Below are positions 23,025 through 55,853 of a stretch of DNA of 64,000 nucleotides, one piece after another. The stretch comes from Liolophura sinensis. Its lineage: Eukaryota; Mollusca; Polyplacophora; Chitonida; Chitonidae. A model generated the notes under the pieces. That model did no database searches, was not told the origin of the DNA, and saw only the letters and a program-made list of their open reading frames with translations. Location: contig NC_088300.1 in assembly GCF_032854445.1 (NCBI RefSeq), positions 37,910,458 to 37,974,457 on the forward strand. Direction: 5' to 3'. Position numbers and translations under genes: made by a program. Each line of letters opens with the position of its first letter. Within the stretch, counting starts at the first letter, position 1.

Positions 23025-23264
23025 CTACGTTTCTTTCACTTTTCCCTCCCTGCTGTTCAAATTTAGCTGCCCGCCAGGATTTCTTATCCCAACTACTGCC
23101 AGCCCGGCAAAGTTTTGGCTGTGTTTGGTGGGTATGAAACCCTTCCGTCCAGTGCCGTGAATCCATGCTTTCCTGAGGTACAAATCGTCTTGAAACTTAA
23201 AAAAAATAACTCCAGGGTTCTTCGACGACCTGTTTTTACAACCGTGCGCAGAACAGCAAACCAT
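23025..23264 (-). pseudogene. THAP zinc-finger domain, N-terminal fragment
   Basis: The ORF starts MVCCSAHGCKNRSSKNPGVI and continues FFKFQDDLYLRKAWIHGTGR, KGFIPTKHS. The Met-x-x-Cys start, paired Cys, invariant Trp and F-x-PTKHS match the first two thirds of a THAP DNA-binding domain. The remaining C-x2-H zinc ligands and HF that should follow KHS are absent; the frame runs into unrelated sequence and stops. THAP domains occur in cellular transcription factors and in P-element transposases. This could be exon 1 of a gene with an unseen donor, but a truncated remnant is more likely. Confidence 0.55.
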
Positions 23265-23556
23265 TTCGTCAAAAAATTCGATTTGCTTGTTGTCACTTGT
23301 GTGGCTTTATTAACACTGAGCTAAATGGCGAAGTTCTGACAGTTCGTAAAGGTTGGACTTGTATGACGTTATTCGGCTGAGTGTTGGCGGAAAAAATGCC
23401 AAAACCCAACCTCATTAGCTCGTGATGTTAAGGCCATATTACTGTACTTTTTTTTCCAATATTTTTTTACACACAATTTAACCATATATACAGGGGTAGC
23501 TAACTATGAATAAATAACCAATCTGGACACGACTCGTTTAATGACTTCTGCCACAT

Positions 23557-23640
23557 AATGTATTTATTTACATTCGATTGAGGCTTTAGGCCGCACTCAA
23601 GAATATTTCACTTATACAACGGTGGTTTCCACATGATGTA
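23557..23640 (-). mobile_element. SINE tail fragment
   Basis: Carries CGCACTCAAGAATATTTCAC and the (ATTT)-like end only. It faces another SINE-tail fragment at 23788. Confidence 0.7.
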
Positions 23641-23787
23641 AACAGTGATCTCAGCTTAACATATCCATTTACATTTTATAAAAGCCTATGTAAATGTGCA
23701 ATTTAATGTGAAGGACTATATTTTTTATTGTTTGCATTAAACACTGTTCAGTGGGGGAAAACAATGTACCAGAAATGTAACTTTCTG

Positions 23788-23831
23788 AAATATTCTTGAG
23801 CATGCAGTTATGCACCAATCAATTAAACAGA
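23788..23831 (+). mobile_element. SINE tail fragment
   Basis: GAAATATTCTTGAGCATGCA and CACCAATCAATTAAACAG match the diverged 3' end of the SINE. Confidence 0.6.
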
Positions 23832-24059
23832 TACATCAGAAATGTTCAGCCTTATACTTCCACTTAATACGTTAACGTGAATGATAGCTAAAGGACCCAC
23901 GTGCTCTCATCCAGGATTCATGTATGATTTCGCTATTGTTGCCACACGTTACGTAATGATATAGGTTAACAATTATCCACTCTAACACTTAACACTTATT
24001 TAATGCAAGACAGTCTATATCGTTACTCACACATAAACGTATGTTGCCAAAAAAAAAAA

Positions 24060-24640
24060 AAAAAAAGAACCATAAAGATTCGAACTCGAACAGGTGCAAC
24101 CTGTTCTCCATCATGCCTGCATTAGTTCACTGTACCATGAAGGATAACTGACAGCCTGTGGCAGAAATAGGGATTTCAAACTTGCCATATGTAATAAAAC
24201 TGATCAGAATATGAAGTTTATTTTTTACATATGAAGATAAACGTTAACCAAAAAGAAACGTTTACAGCACGTAGAAATACACTCATGAAAGTGTCAGTGA
24301 AGATATTTTTCTGGTTAACGTTGATCTTCATACTGTAAATTAAAGACATTGCCTCGTTTGAACGAAAAATTGGCGTTTTTGATCGAGAGTGCATTTCTGG
24401 CGGTTTATTACTGAGCAACCACCCCTTCCATAGTCATATAACCGTTATGGGTGGTTCGACCAAGTTTTATACTTCTGATTTGGAAATTCTAATCCTATCT
24501 CTCTGGGGCCGATTCCCCGACTTACCGTACCAGGTCCTTTAGTGAAACCAACGTATGGCCACCACGGTACTATCTGCATGTATAACAAGGCGGTTTTCAA
24601 AACAAGGGGTAGAAAACTTGACTGAGTTTGACACAAGGTG
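24060..24640 (-). mobile_element. Dispersed repeat, copy 2
   Basis: Reverse-complement relative of 690-1430, uninterrupted. Its minus-strand end has a tRNA-like GAGTTCGAATC and then a T tract (the A tract at 24050-24066 on plus). Confidence 0.7.
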
Positions 24641-24779
24641 AGTGGATGATGACAAAACTAAGCTCTATGAAGACATTGATGTTCTTGAAAGTTGTGTATA
24701 ACAAAGTAGCACGTTCTCCTCGGTTCAGTGGCGGATTTTCGGCATAATTTCAATCAGCTCATATAAAATTTTCACTGAC

Positions 24780-25240
24780 CTGGGACCAAAATTTAACAAG
24801 TATAGATGGTGAAGCTAAGTATCAAGTTTCAATTCAACACATTGTACCATTTTGAAAAATAAGTAAGACAACAGTTGAAGTCCAAAACGATCATAGTTTT
24901 GTCCAATTTGGACGTAGGAGTCCGAAACTGGAAATCCAGCTTATATTTGTTATGGAAAGCCATGTACCAAGTTTCAAAGGTATACGATGAGCTGTTTTGA
25001 AAAAAATCCGGAAAACTGTCGAAGATGACAATTGGATGAAAACGGCCATAGTTTGCCAAATTGGATGTAATGTTCAGAAATCCGAATCTGTAATGCAATC
25101 TGTAACTTGTTAAGCCATGTACCAAGTTTCAACTCAACACATTAAACCATTTTGAAATATTGTCCAAAACGGCCATAACGTGATATGGTGAAGTCATTTA
25201 CCAAGTTTGAATTCAGTACGACTAACCATGCGTTGTCAAC
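24780..25240. repeat. Degenerate internal repeat element
   Basis: ACCAAGTTTCAA and CCATTTTGAAA recur at roughly 130-160 bp intervals with CGGCCATA and AATTGGA blocks. This looks like an old element with internal duplications. Confidence 0.5.
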
Positions 25241-25279
25241 AAGTATGTGAAGTGCATCAGTGTGAAGGACAGACAAACG

Positions 25280-27490
25280 GGGTGCATACTGCTTCTAAGA
25301 AATTTTTCCAATGATTTTTTAGTCGTAGATAGTCGTTGTAGATTCGAATTACATTCAAATTCATGTGTTTTTTTTATAGTCCAGTTGATATATTTGGTGG
25401 CAATAGCAGGCATGGCAACTAACGGCTGAGGTAAACGGCAATTAGTTCTTACTGCCGCGTGTCAGAAATAATAGGTCAAGGTGCTAGTAAATTTGTGAGT
25501 TACACAGGGAGTCAGAACTGATCATTCCTTTCTAGTGTTAAAGTTTGCCATAACCTGTCACACCACACATGCACCTCGCTGAGTGATAACCAACCACCAA
25601 GAGGACTTGTATCGTTGATGCCTTGTTTATTATTTAGTTGACTGCAGATTATTATAATGACATAATCAAGACTTTTTCACTTAAACACGATGCAGGTTAG
25701 TTGAAGGAGCGAAGGATACCCGAGATAATCGGTCGACTTCGGCCAAGTTACTGATGAACTCCACTCATTAGCAAACCATATTGACCAGTAGCTTTGAACT
25801 ATAGATAAGAATGCACTAAGAGCCATACACGCAGCATTCGATATTTGGTCACGATTGTCCCGACAAATTGGAAAATCGTGGACTAACAGTTGAGACACGT
25901 CTCTCTTTAAACGTACGCCTGATGCGTTGCTCACAGCTCTGTCGATTATTTTTTTTTTTAGAATTGTCCGATAAATGTTTCACAAATATTGCATAAAGGC
26001 CCATTCGGACCAGAACTATGGCCACCTATACGACCCTTGTAATTCGCCGCGATCTTTTGACCGCGGTCAATCCCTGTGGATTTACCCCAATTAAAACCCC
26101 CAAAATAGTTTGCACCCGGAACTAATATCTGTTGTATTAATCCCAGTTAGCAGTCACACCTAAACTGACCCATCGACTCTGACAGTACTCCTCTTTACCC
26201 ACGGTAAGCACGTGACTACATGAAATCAAACTGAAAGCACTGGCACAAAAATGTACATATCTCAACTGTCGTGAAGAATGTTTGCCAAGCTCGTGGGGAT
26301 TTGGTACTAATTAGTCCAAATTACGATCTGATGTCAGCTAATTTTTTGCAAGCGCATTAGTCCAAATTACGATCTTAGTTAATTTTTGTGCATACGCAAA
26401 AACCACCGGCAACCACTCTGAACCTCTCACCACCACTAGCGATATCTTAAGATTCATTAAAATTCACAAAGGCCCCACTCCCAATCCAAGATTAACGACA
26501 ATTACCACAAATTTGTCGGTCCCCGGTTGTCTTAACTCGTTGTAAATGTAAGTTTGACTGGCCGTCAACAAGTAATTGCTTGAAGAAGTGCATAGACCTG
26601 AAAATGCGGTATCGTAACTGGCCTACATGCAGAATCTGACAACCGCCTGCCCTTCAGACTTCTTTCGTTGTCGGCGCACTCTTGATCGTTTAATTGCCCG
26701 TTATACCAGTAATTATTTTGTGACACCTGACGTGTAAATTCCTAAATTTAACAAGTATTTACTAACCCTGGGCTAGGGGCAGTATCTTCACCGTGTTGAA
26801 CGTTGAATATAGGAGCAGTTGCGATCAAAGCGTACGAGTACCTGAGATACATATTTTGATCATCGACAAGATATGAACTAGCACGGCAGGCAGCACGATT
26901 TGGACCCTGATTTTTGTCCATTCGCCTAGAACATTCCTTGTGTCTTTCCGTCATCATCGTAACCTGTTGACTGCTTCTTGTTTCACAGGAAGGAAGAAAG
27001 TACCGGTACTGGAACTCCCGTTTTTATAAATTTCCTTTTTTCTTATATTTTTGTCTAGTAGAAAAACAATTAGTTATCGTTTACCTGTACAAACGCGTAA
27101 TTCGCAACTAAATGTTAACTGCACTGGCGTGGGTTTAATTCTTATTGGCCACGTTTAGTCTTCACACACGTCCACATATTCCTTTTACGGATGGGGAACA
27201 TATATAAACATAATATAATGTCAGAATTGCCTGCTTCAGACAGACCGATGCAGAACTAAAATGTTTTTAGTAAAAAGAAAGTACATGAGGACGGTTTCCT
27301 GTTCTCAAACTCTTCACATTTTATTTTGTGTTACAGCCTTGACAACGAGTTGAGCATTCCCTGTTCTGCACACTAGACTTTGTTACATCTGTTGAAGACC
27401 GACTAACACGTGTTACCCCCTCCTCTTTTAGTAACATACTTCACACAGAACGAACCAGTCTCTGAATGTGGATTACTTTGGAAGTCTGAT
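25280..27490. other. No gene recognised
   Basis: Contains a 20-bp direct duplication (ATTAGTCCAAATTACGATCT at 26313 and 26357) and the palindrome TGACCGCGGTCA near 26058. No coding evidence. Confidence 0.45.
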
Positions 27491-27495
27491 TCAAG

Positions 27496-27501
27496 TTTAT
27501 T
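27496..27501 (-). terminator. Candidate poly(A) signal AATAAA for the ANKRD55-like gene
   Basis: AATAAA on the minus strand about 190 bases after the stop codon. It is the first canonical hexamer seen downstream; no cDNA support is available. Confidence 0.45.
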
Positions 27502-27690
27502 CCATTCAGGTGAGATTTTAACAAAGCAAACTCGAGTGATGAAAATAAACACAAGTCTGAACAGTTGTATAGATAAGACACAAAGGTGAAAAATGACACA
27601 TTATAAATAAATAGATATAAATATATATGTACATATATAATATAAAGTCTATCCCTCAGCAAATATGCTGAACTGTAACAATGCCTTTGG

Positions 27691-48963
<21,273 letters not shown>

Positions 48964-49904
48964 CGCTGAAGCTCACCTGGTTACATTTCATCAGTTTTGT
49001 ATTCCTATGTTACATTGTTTGTCGTTGTAATTCAAGGTAATTTGTCTCTATTTAGTGGAACGACTGATGCCTAAAATGACGGCAGCGATACTGCATACCT
49101 ATAGATCTGTCGATTATTCAAAACGCAAACACCTGCTGATCTTGTGTCGTTGTCATAGATCTATGCGCAGACTACTGAGCTAATCGGTGTCCTCCTCCGC
49201 AAACCACCTGCGTACTGTGCATCTGTCACAGTCCAGCCCAGATGCTGCCAAAGGAAACGCTGCATTTTGCAGGCTGGTTTGTGCCCAATTGTAAGTTCTC
49301 CAGCTAGATGGCATCGGTACGTAGTCCACACGCTGAACCAACTGTGCGCGTCCTCATCTAGGCGGTCAAGCGCTTGCTTCTGTCTATATTTCAGTGGATA
49401 CAGATTTTCCCAAAGGTCAAACGAGGCGTATTACACGATCATACAGCCCCCACACAAGCAACATTTCATTGATTTTTTCCTGCCTCTCAATATAGCCCGT
49501 GTTTATCCTTCCATCCTTGTTTTTTAAAGACGCTTATTCATTACGGCCAGTGCTTCTTACTGCCTAACATGTAAACCCATCTTCACACTGTCGGACACAC
49601 CGCTGACACAGTTTACCAACGTGTCTTCCTTGTTGCGTGAAAATGACAAGCGAGCCATATATGTTATAAGAGCAGTGATGCAGAGCTGTGATGCACAGTT
49701 CGTTTGGTCAATCGAATGAGCTTTTACAGAACAATGGCTACATGTATGAAAGGACTAGCTCTAGGTGAGAGCTATATTGTCCCAATCAATAACACTTCCT
49801 CTGAGACTACCATTTTTCGTGCTTGCTATTCCCCAAACGCTGTATAGTGTTAATTGCAGAGCCAATTTTCGACACTTGTGCTAATTATATGCTGACCAGT
49901 TAAG
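48964..49904. other. Upstream region of the ANKRD55-like gene
   Basis: No TATA box or other clear promoter element seen. Presumed to hold the promoter and 5' UTR by position only. Confidence 0.4.
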
Positions 49905-52420
49905 TGATATCTCGAATCATGATACTTGTACACGTTAAGCGATCACGCAAGTCATAATACATGTACATCTTAAGTAATCCCAAGCTCTGATAAGTGTACG
50001 TCTTAAGCAATCATAAGCCATGATACCTGTACACGTTATCAAGTGATCACGTGTCAAGCTACATGTACATGTTATAAAGTGATCGTGAGTCAAGCTACAT
50101 GTACATGTTATAAAGCGATCACGAATCAACCTACATGTACGTCATAAAGCGATCACGTGTCAAGCTACATGTACGTTATAAAGTGATCACGAATCAACCT
50201 ACATATATATGTTATAAAGTGATCACGAGTCAAGCTACATGTACATGTTATAAAGCGATCACGTGTCAAGCTACATGTACATGTTATAAAGCGATCACGA
50301 ATCAAGCTACATGTACATGTTATAAAGCGATCACGTGTCAAGCTACATGTACATGTTATAAAGTGACCACGAGTCAAGCTACACGTACATGTTATAAAGC
50401 GATCACGAATCAACCTACATGTACATGTTATAAAGCGATCGTGAGTCAAGCTACATGTACATGTTATAAAGCGATCACGAATCAACCTACATGTACATGT
50501 TATAAAGCGATCGTGAGTCAAGCTACATGTACATGTTATAAAGCGATCACAAGCCATGATACATGTACATGTTATAACGCGATCACAAGTCAAGCTACAT
50601 GTACATGTTATAAAGTGATCCACGTATCAATTTATTTATTTATTTGATTGGTGTTTTACGCCGTACTCAAGAATATTTCACTTATACGACGGCGGCCAGC
50701 ATTATGGTGGGTGGAAACCGGGCAGAGTCCGGGGGAAACCCACGACCATCCGCAGGTTGCTGCCAGACCTTCCCACTTACGGCCGGATCACGAATCAAGC
50801 TACAATGAAAAGGCCATAAAGCGATCACGAATCAAGTTACATGTACATGTTATAAAGTGATCACGAGTCAAGCTACATGTATATGTTAAAAAGCGATCCA
50901 CGTATCAAGCTACATGTATATGTTATAAAGCGATCACGAATCAAGCTACATGTACATGTTATAAAGCGATCACGAGTCAAGCTACATGTACATGTTATAA
51001 AGCGATCCACGTATCAAGCTACATGTATATGTTATAAAGCGATCACGAATCAAGCTACATGTACATGTTATAAAGGGATCTCGAGTCAAGCTACATGTAC
51101 ATGTTATAAAGCGATCACGAGTCAAGCTACACGTACATGTTATAAAACGATCCACGTATCAAGCTACATGTATATGTTATAAAGCGATCACGAATCAAGC
51201 TACATGTACATGTTATAAAGCGATCGTGAGTCAAGCTACATGTACATGTTATAAAGCGATCACAAGTCAAGCTACATGTACATGTTATAAAGCGATCACG
51301 AGTCAAGCTACATGTACATGTTATAAAGCGATCACGAATCTAGCTACATGTATGTTATAAAGCGATCACAAATCAAGCTACATGTACATGTTATAAAGTG
51401 ATCACGAGTCAAGCTACATGTACATGTTATAAAGCGATCACGAATCAAGCTACATGTACATGTTATAAAGTGATCACGAGTCAAGCTACATGTACATGTT
51501 ATAAAGCGATCACGTGTCAAGCTACATGTACATGTTATAAAGCGATCACAAGTCAAGCTACATGTACATGTTATAAAGTGATCACGAGTCAAGCTACATG
51601 TATATGTTATAAAGCGATCACGAATCAACCTACATGTACATGTTATAAAGTGATCACGAGTCAAGCTACATGTACATGTTATAAAGCGATCACGAATCAA
51701 GCTACATGTACATGTTATAAAGCGATCACAAGTCAAGCTACATGTACATGTTATATAGCGATCACGAATCAAGCTACATGTACATGTTGTAAAGCGATCA
51801 CATGTCAAGCTACATGTACATGTTATAAAGCAATCACAAGTCAAGCTACATGTACATGTTATAAAGTGATCACGAGTCAAGCTACATGTACATGTTATAA
51901 AGTGATCACGAGTCAAGCTACATGTACATGTTATAAAGCGATCCACGTATCAAGCTACATGTATATGTTATCAAGTGACCACGAGTCAAGCAACACGTAC
52001 ATGTTATAAAGCGATCACGAATCAAGCTACATGTACATGTTATAAAGCGATCACGAGTCAAGCTACATGTATATGTTATAAAGCGATCACGAATCAAGCT
52101 ACATGTACATGTTATAAAGTGATCACGAGTCAAGCTACATGTACATGTTATAAAGCGATCCACGTATCAAGCTACATGTATATGTTATAAAGCGATCCAC
52201 GTATCAAGCAACACGTACATGTTATAAAGCGATCACGAATCAACCTACATGTATGTCATAAAGCGATCACGTGTCAAGCTACATGTACATGTTATAAAGC
52301 GATCATGAGTCAAGCTACATGTACATGTAATAAATTCATCACGAGTCAAGCTACATGTACATTTTATAAAGTCATCACGAGTCAAGCTACACGTTCATGT
52401 TAAATGATCATGAACCATCA
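49905..52420. repeat. 36-bp minisatellite with palindromic core, about 65 copies
   Basis: The unit contains GATCACGAGTCAAGCTACAT and GTACATGTTATAAAGC. ACATGTACATGT in each unit is a perfect palindrome. Open on both strands as 12-residue repeats. A truncated SINE interrupts it at 50631-50787. It lies between the two genes, upstream of ANKRD55. Confidence 0.96.
50631..50787 (-). mobile_element. SINE (3' two thirds) inside a minisatellite
   Basis: (ATTT)n tail, GATTGGTGTTTTACGCCGTA, through CCCACTTACGGCCGG, then the array resumes at ATCACGAATC. The sequence is close to the SINE consensus. Confidence 0.93.
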
Positions 52421-53621
52421 ATACACGTACCGTACACTAGGACTATTTTAGTCCCAGACGTACATCACACCTTTTTCCAATGGCAGTGACTACCAATGTA
52501 AACCTTTCTTTTTTGCGCACCCAGCTAAATTCTTGTGACTTATTTTGTTTCTTGTACATGTCTTTCACAAGGGTCTCTCTCAGATTACTTTCCAAAATCA
52601 GAAATCCGTTGACAACATGTATCATTTTTTGCCATCCACCTTAATAGAATGTTGTACAGGTAATAGCAGGTTATTGTTATTCCGGTATTAAAATGAGCTC
52701 TGGGAGTTGAGGATGCAGTGTCTCAGGTATCAGCCAAAGTCCAGGCCCCATGATCATGAAGAGGTCTTAGACTTAAGTCATACATTCAGTCCTCAAATTT
52801 GGTATCAGTCCTCAAATTTGTTGTATGATAACTCACCCAGAATTCATGCTGTCAAGCAAGGTTTTGCCCTTGTTATGTAACAATAATAATTCTTAAGTGA
52901 AATTTTGACTAAAGTTTAAAGAGTGTTTCATGATCCCAAGGCCAGGGGTTCAATTGCTCAGGGTATGCCAGGTTGTTCCACCTTTAAATCTGCCTGCAGT
53001 TGTAGAAGTGAAATTCTTCATATATCAGTGAACACGAATTAAGCAAATAAATAAACTAACATGGCAGAGTGAAAATATACAAACCTGCTCACCGACTGTT
53101 GATTGTCACTAAATGTGGTGCATGTGTTACGTAACATTTTTATTATGCAAAATGTAATAACAATGTAATAACAATGATCGAAAGCTTGAGAAACCTAAAA
53201 CATTTACGTGGTGATGCCTCAACTTTATTATTATTATCATAACAAAACTTGTTTATTCCATAACAGTTCTTAGCACAAATGCAATATGTTCTTAGCAAGT
53301 CCCAAATAAATTGTACTACTGTCCCCGGGATCCCAAAATGATTTTAGACTTTATGTCCAAATTTCAGATGACTTCAAAATTGTCATTTCTTATGTAACAA
53401 GGTCAAAATATTGCCTGACAATGTAAATTATGGGTAAGTTATTGTACAACAAATTTCAGCTAAAATAACAGAAAGGAACATACCAAATTTATTGATTAAA
53501 AATTTGACTTAAGACAAAGGTAATCTGAATGGCACGGTATCCAGTCAGTAGCATAAGCCATCAGTATGTTAAAACTTCTAGTATGTCTTGGTTGTCGCTG
53601 GTCTGGGAGGACACGATATCT
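52421..53621. other. No gene recognised
   Basis: Intergenic AT-rich sequence, with TAATAACAATG duplicated near 53157-53177. Confidence 0.5.
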
Positions 53622-53690
53622 TCATTTATTTGTTTATTTGATTGTTGTTTTACGTCTGACTCACTTAGGTAAAGTGTTATGGCTGCCCCC
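53622..53690 (-). mobile_element. SINE tail fragment
   Basis: TTTATTTGATTGTTGTTTTACG followed by a short, diverged body, immediately before the 32-bp array. Confidence 0.65.
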
Positions 53691-55015
53691 TTCTCAACAT
53701 GTACTGTATAAGCCAGAGCCGAGTCTTAACTTGTACTGTATAAGCCAGAACTGAGTCTCAACATGTACTGTATAAGCCAGTGCTGAGTATCAACATGTAC
53801 TGCATAAGCCAGAGCCGAGTCTCAACATGTACTGTATAAGCCAGAGCTGAGTATCAACATGTACTGTGTAAGCCAGAGCCGAGTATCAACATGTACTGCA
53901 TAAGCCAGAGCCGAGTCTCAACATGTACTGTATAAGCCAGAGCCGAGTCTCAACATGTACTGTATAAGCCAGAGCTGATATTTTTTTTTTTTTGATAGGT
54001 GTTTTACGCCGTACTCAAGAATATTTCACTTATACGACGGCGGCCAGCATTATGGTGGGTGGAAACCGGGAAGAGCCTGGGGGAAACCCACGACCATCCG
54101 CAGGTTGCTGGCAGACCTTCCCACTTACGGCCGGAGAGGAAGCCAGAGCTGAGTCTCAACACGTACTGTATAAAGCAGAGCCGAGTCTCAACATGTAGTG
54201 TATAAGCCAGAGCCAAGTATCAACATGTGTGTTAAACATGGGACAGATAGGAAAATTTGTGAAAAGGAAGTAAGTACGAAAACTTATTTCTTCTCATTTA
54301 TAAAGCCCCAGGTATAAGCCAGAGCCGCGTATCAACATGTAGTGTATAAGCCAGAGCCGAGTATCAACATGTACTGTCTAAGCCAGAGCCGAGTATCAAT
54401 ATGTACTGTATAAGCCAGAGCCGAGTATCAACATGTACTGTATAAGCCAGAGCCGAGTATCAACATGTACTGTATAAGCCAGAGCCGAGTATCAACATGT
54501 ACTGTATAAGCCAGAGCCGAGTATCAACATGTAGTGTATAAGCCAGAGCCGAGTATCAACATGTAGTGTATAAGCCAGAGTCGAGTCTCAACATGTACTG
54601 TATAAGCCAGAGCTGAGTCTCAACATGTACAGTATAAGCCAGAGCCGAGTATCAACATGTACTGCATAAGCCAGAGCCGAGTCTCAACATGTACTGTATA
54701 AGCCAGAGCTGAGTCTCAACATGTGTGTTAAACATAGGACAGATAGGAAAATTTGTGAAAAGGAAGTAAGTACGAAAACTTATTTCTTCTCATTTATAAA
54801 GCCCCAGGTATAAGCCAGAGCCGCGTATCAACATGTAGTGTGTAAGCCAGAGCCGCGTATCAACATGTAGTGTGTAAGCCAGAGCCGAGTATCAACATGT
54901 ACTGTCTAAGCCAGAGCTGAGTATCAACATGTACTGTATAAGCCAGAGCCGAGCATCAACATGTACTGTATAAGCCAGAGCCGAGTATCAACATGTAAGC
55001 CAGAGCCGAGTATCA
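53691..55015. repeat. 32-bp minisatellite with SINE insertion and a longer-period duplication
   Basis: The unit contains AGCCAGAGCCGAGTATCAAC and ATGTACTGTATA at 32-bp spacing. A non-repeat block (GGACAGATAGGAAAATTTGT...) appears at about 54230 and again at about 54727. Confidence 0.93.
53970..54148 (-). mobile_element. SINE (3' two thirds) inside a minisatellite
   Basis: A T tract replaces the (ATTT)n tail, then GTGTTTTACGCCGTACTCAA through TTACGGCCGGAGAGGAAGCC. The junction at AAGCCAG is shared with the minisatellite unit. Confidence 0.92.
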
Positions 55016-55106
55016 CGGCCCATGTTACATATCTATGGCCAGTTTTTCTACTTCCCCGCCTCCCAACTGTAATGATCTGCACTGTGCGAGGGAGTACACT
55101 TGATGG

Positions 55107-55640
55107 AACAGCCAGATCAGCTTCAAACTCTGACCTGGCTTCTCAAATCCTACTGGAAACTCTGACCTGGCGTCTCAAATCCTAGTTGAAACTCTGACCT
55201 GGCTTCTCAAATCCTAGTTGAAACTCTGACCTCACTTGTCAAATCCTACTGGAAACTCTGACATGGCTCCTCAAATCCTACTGGAAACTCTGACCTGGCT
55301 TTTCAAATCCTAGTTGAAACTCTGACCTGGCTTCTCAAATCCTAGTTGAAACTCTGACCTAGCTTGTCAAATCCTACTGCAAACTCTGACCTGGCTTCTC
55401 AAATCCTAGTTGAAACTCTGACCTGTCTTCTCAAATCCTAGTTGAAACTCTGACCTCGCTTGTCAAATCCTACTGGAAACTCTGACCTGGCTTCTCAAAT
55501 CCTAGTTGAAACTCTGACCTGGCTTCTCAAATAATACTGGAAACTCTGACCTGGCTTCTCAAATCCTACTGGAAACTCTGACCTGGCTTCTGAAGCCCTA
55601 CTGGAAACTCTGACCTGGCTTCTCAAATCCTACTTGAAGA
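55107..55640. repeat. 32-bp minisatellite, about 16 copies
   Basis: The unit contains AAACTCTGACCTGGCTTCTC and AAATCCTAGTTG. It ends about 70 bases beyond the RRP12-like poly(A) signal. Confidence 0.95.
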
Positions 55641-55709
55641 TACTGATCAGCAAGTGGCATACAGTTTACATAAACAAAAAAGAAAAAACAACAATAACAT
55701 TTTAACAGC

Positions 55710-55715
55710 TTTATT
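55710..55715 (-). terminator. Poly(A) signal AATAAA of the RRP12-like gene
   Basis: AATAAA on the minus strand about 40 bases past the stop codon, in the usual position for a short 3' UTR. Confidence 0.65.
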
Positions 55716-55753
55716 GTACCGCAAGTAGGCACAGTATTTGTACTGATTCCAAA

Positions 55754-55853
55754 TTAATGTTTTAACTTTTGTTTTGCTTTCCTTCCTTTGGCAGCACCCT
55801 TCCTGGCTCCTCGCACAAATCCGGAGAACTGGCCCTTCAACTTGGCTTGTTTT
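55754..55853 (-). CDS. RRP12: RRP12-like last exon
   Basis: The acceptor is TTCACAG. The exon encodes [20 protein letters not shown] and [13 protein letters not shown], then TAA at 55754-55756. The strongly basic C-terminus is typical of the family. Confidence 0.93.

Noticed and set aside
50135-52190. Cys/Thr-rich repeat ORFs (CYKAITNQATCT and DRFITCTCSLTR types)
   Set aside because: Read-through of the 36-bp intergenic minisatellite on either strand.
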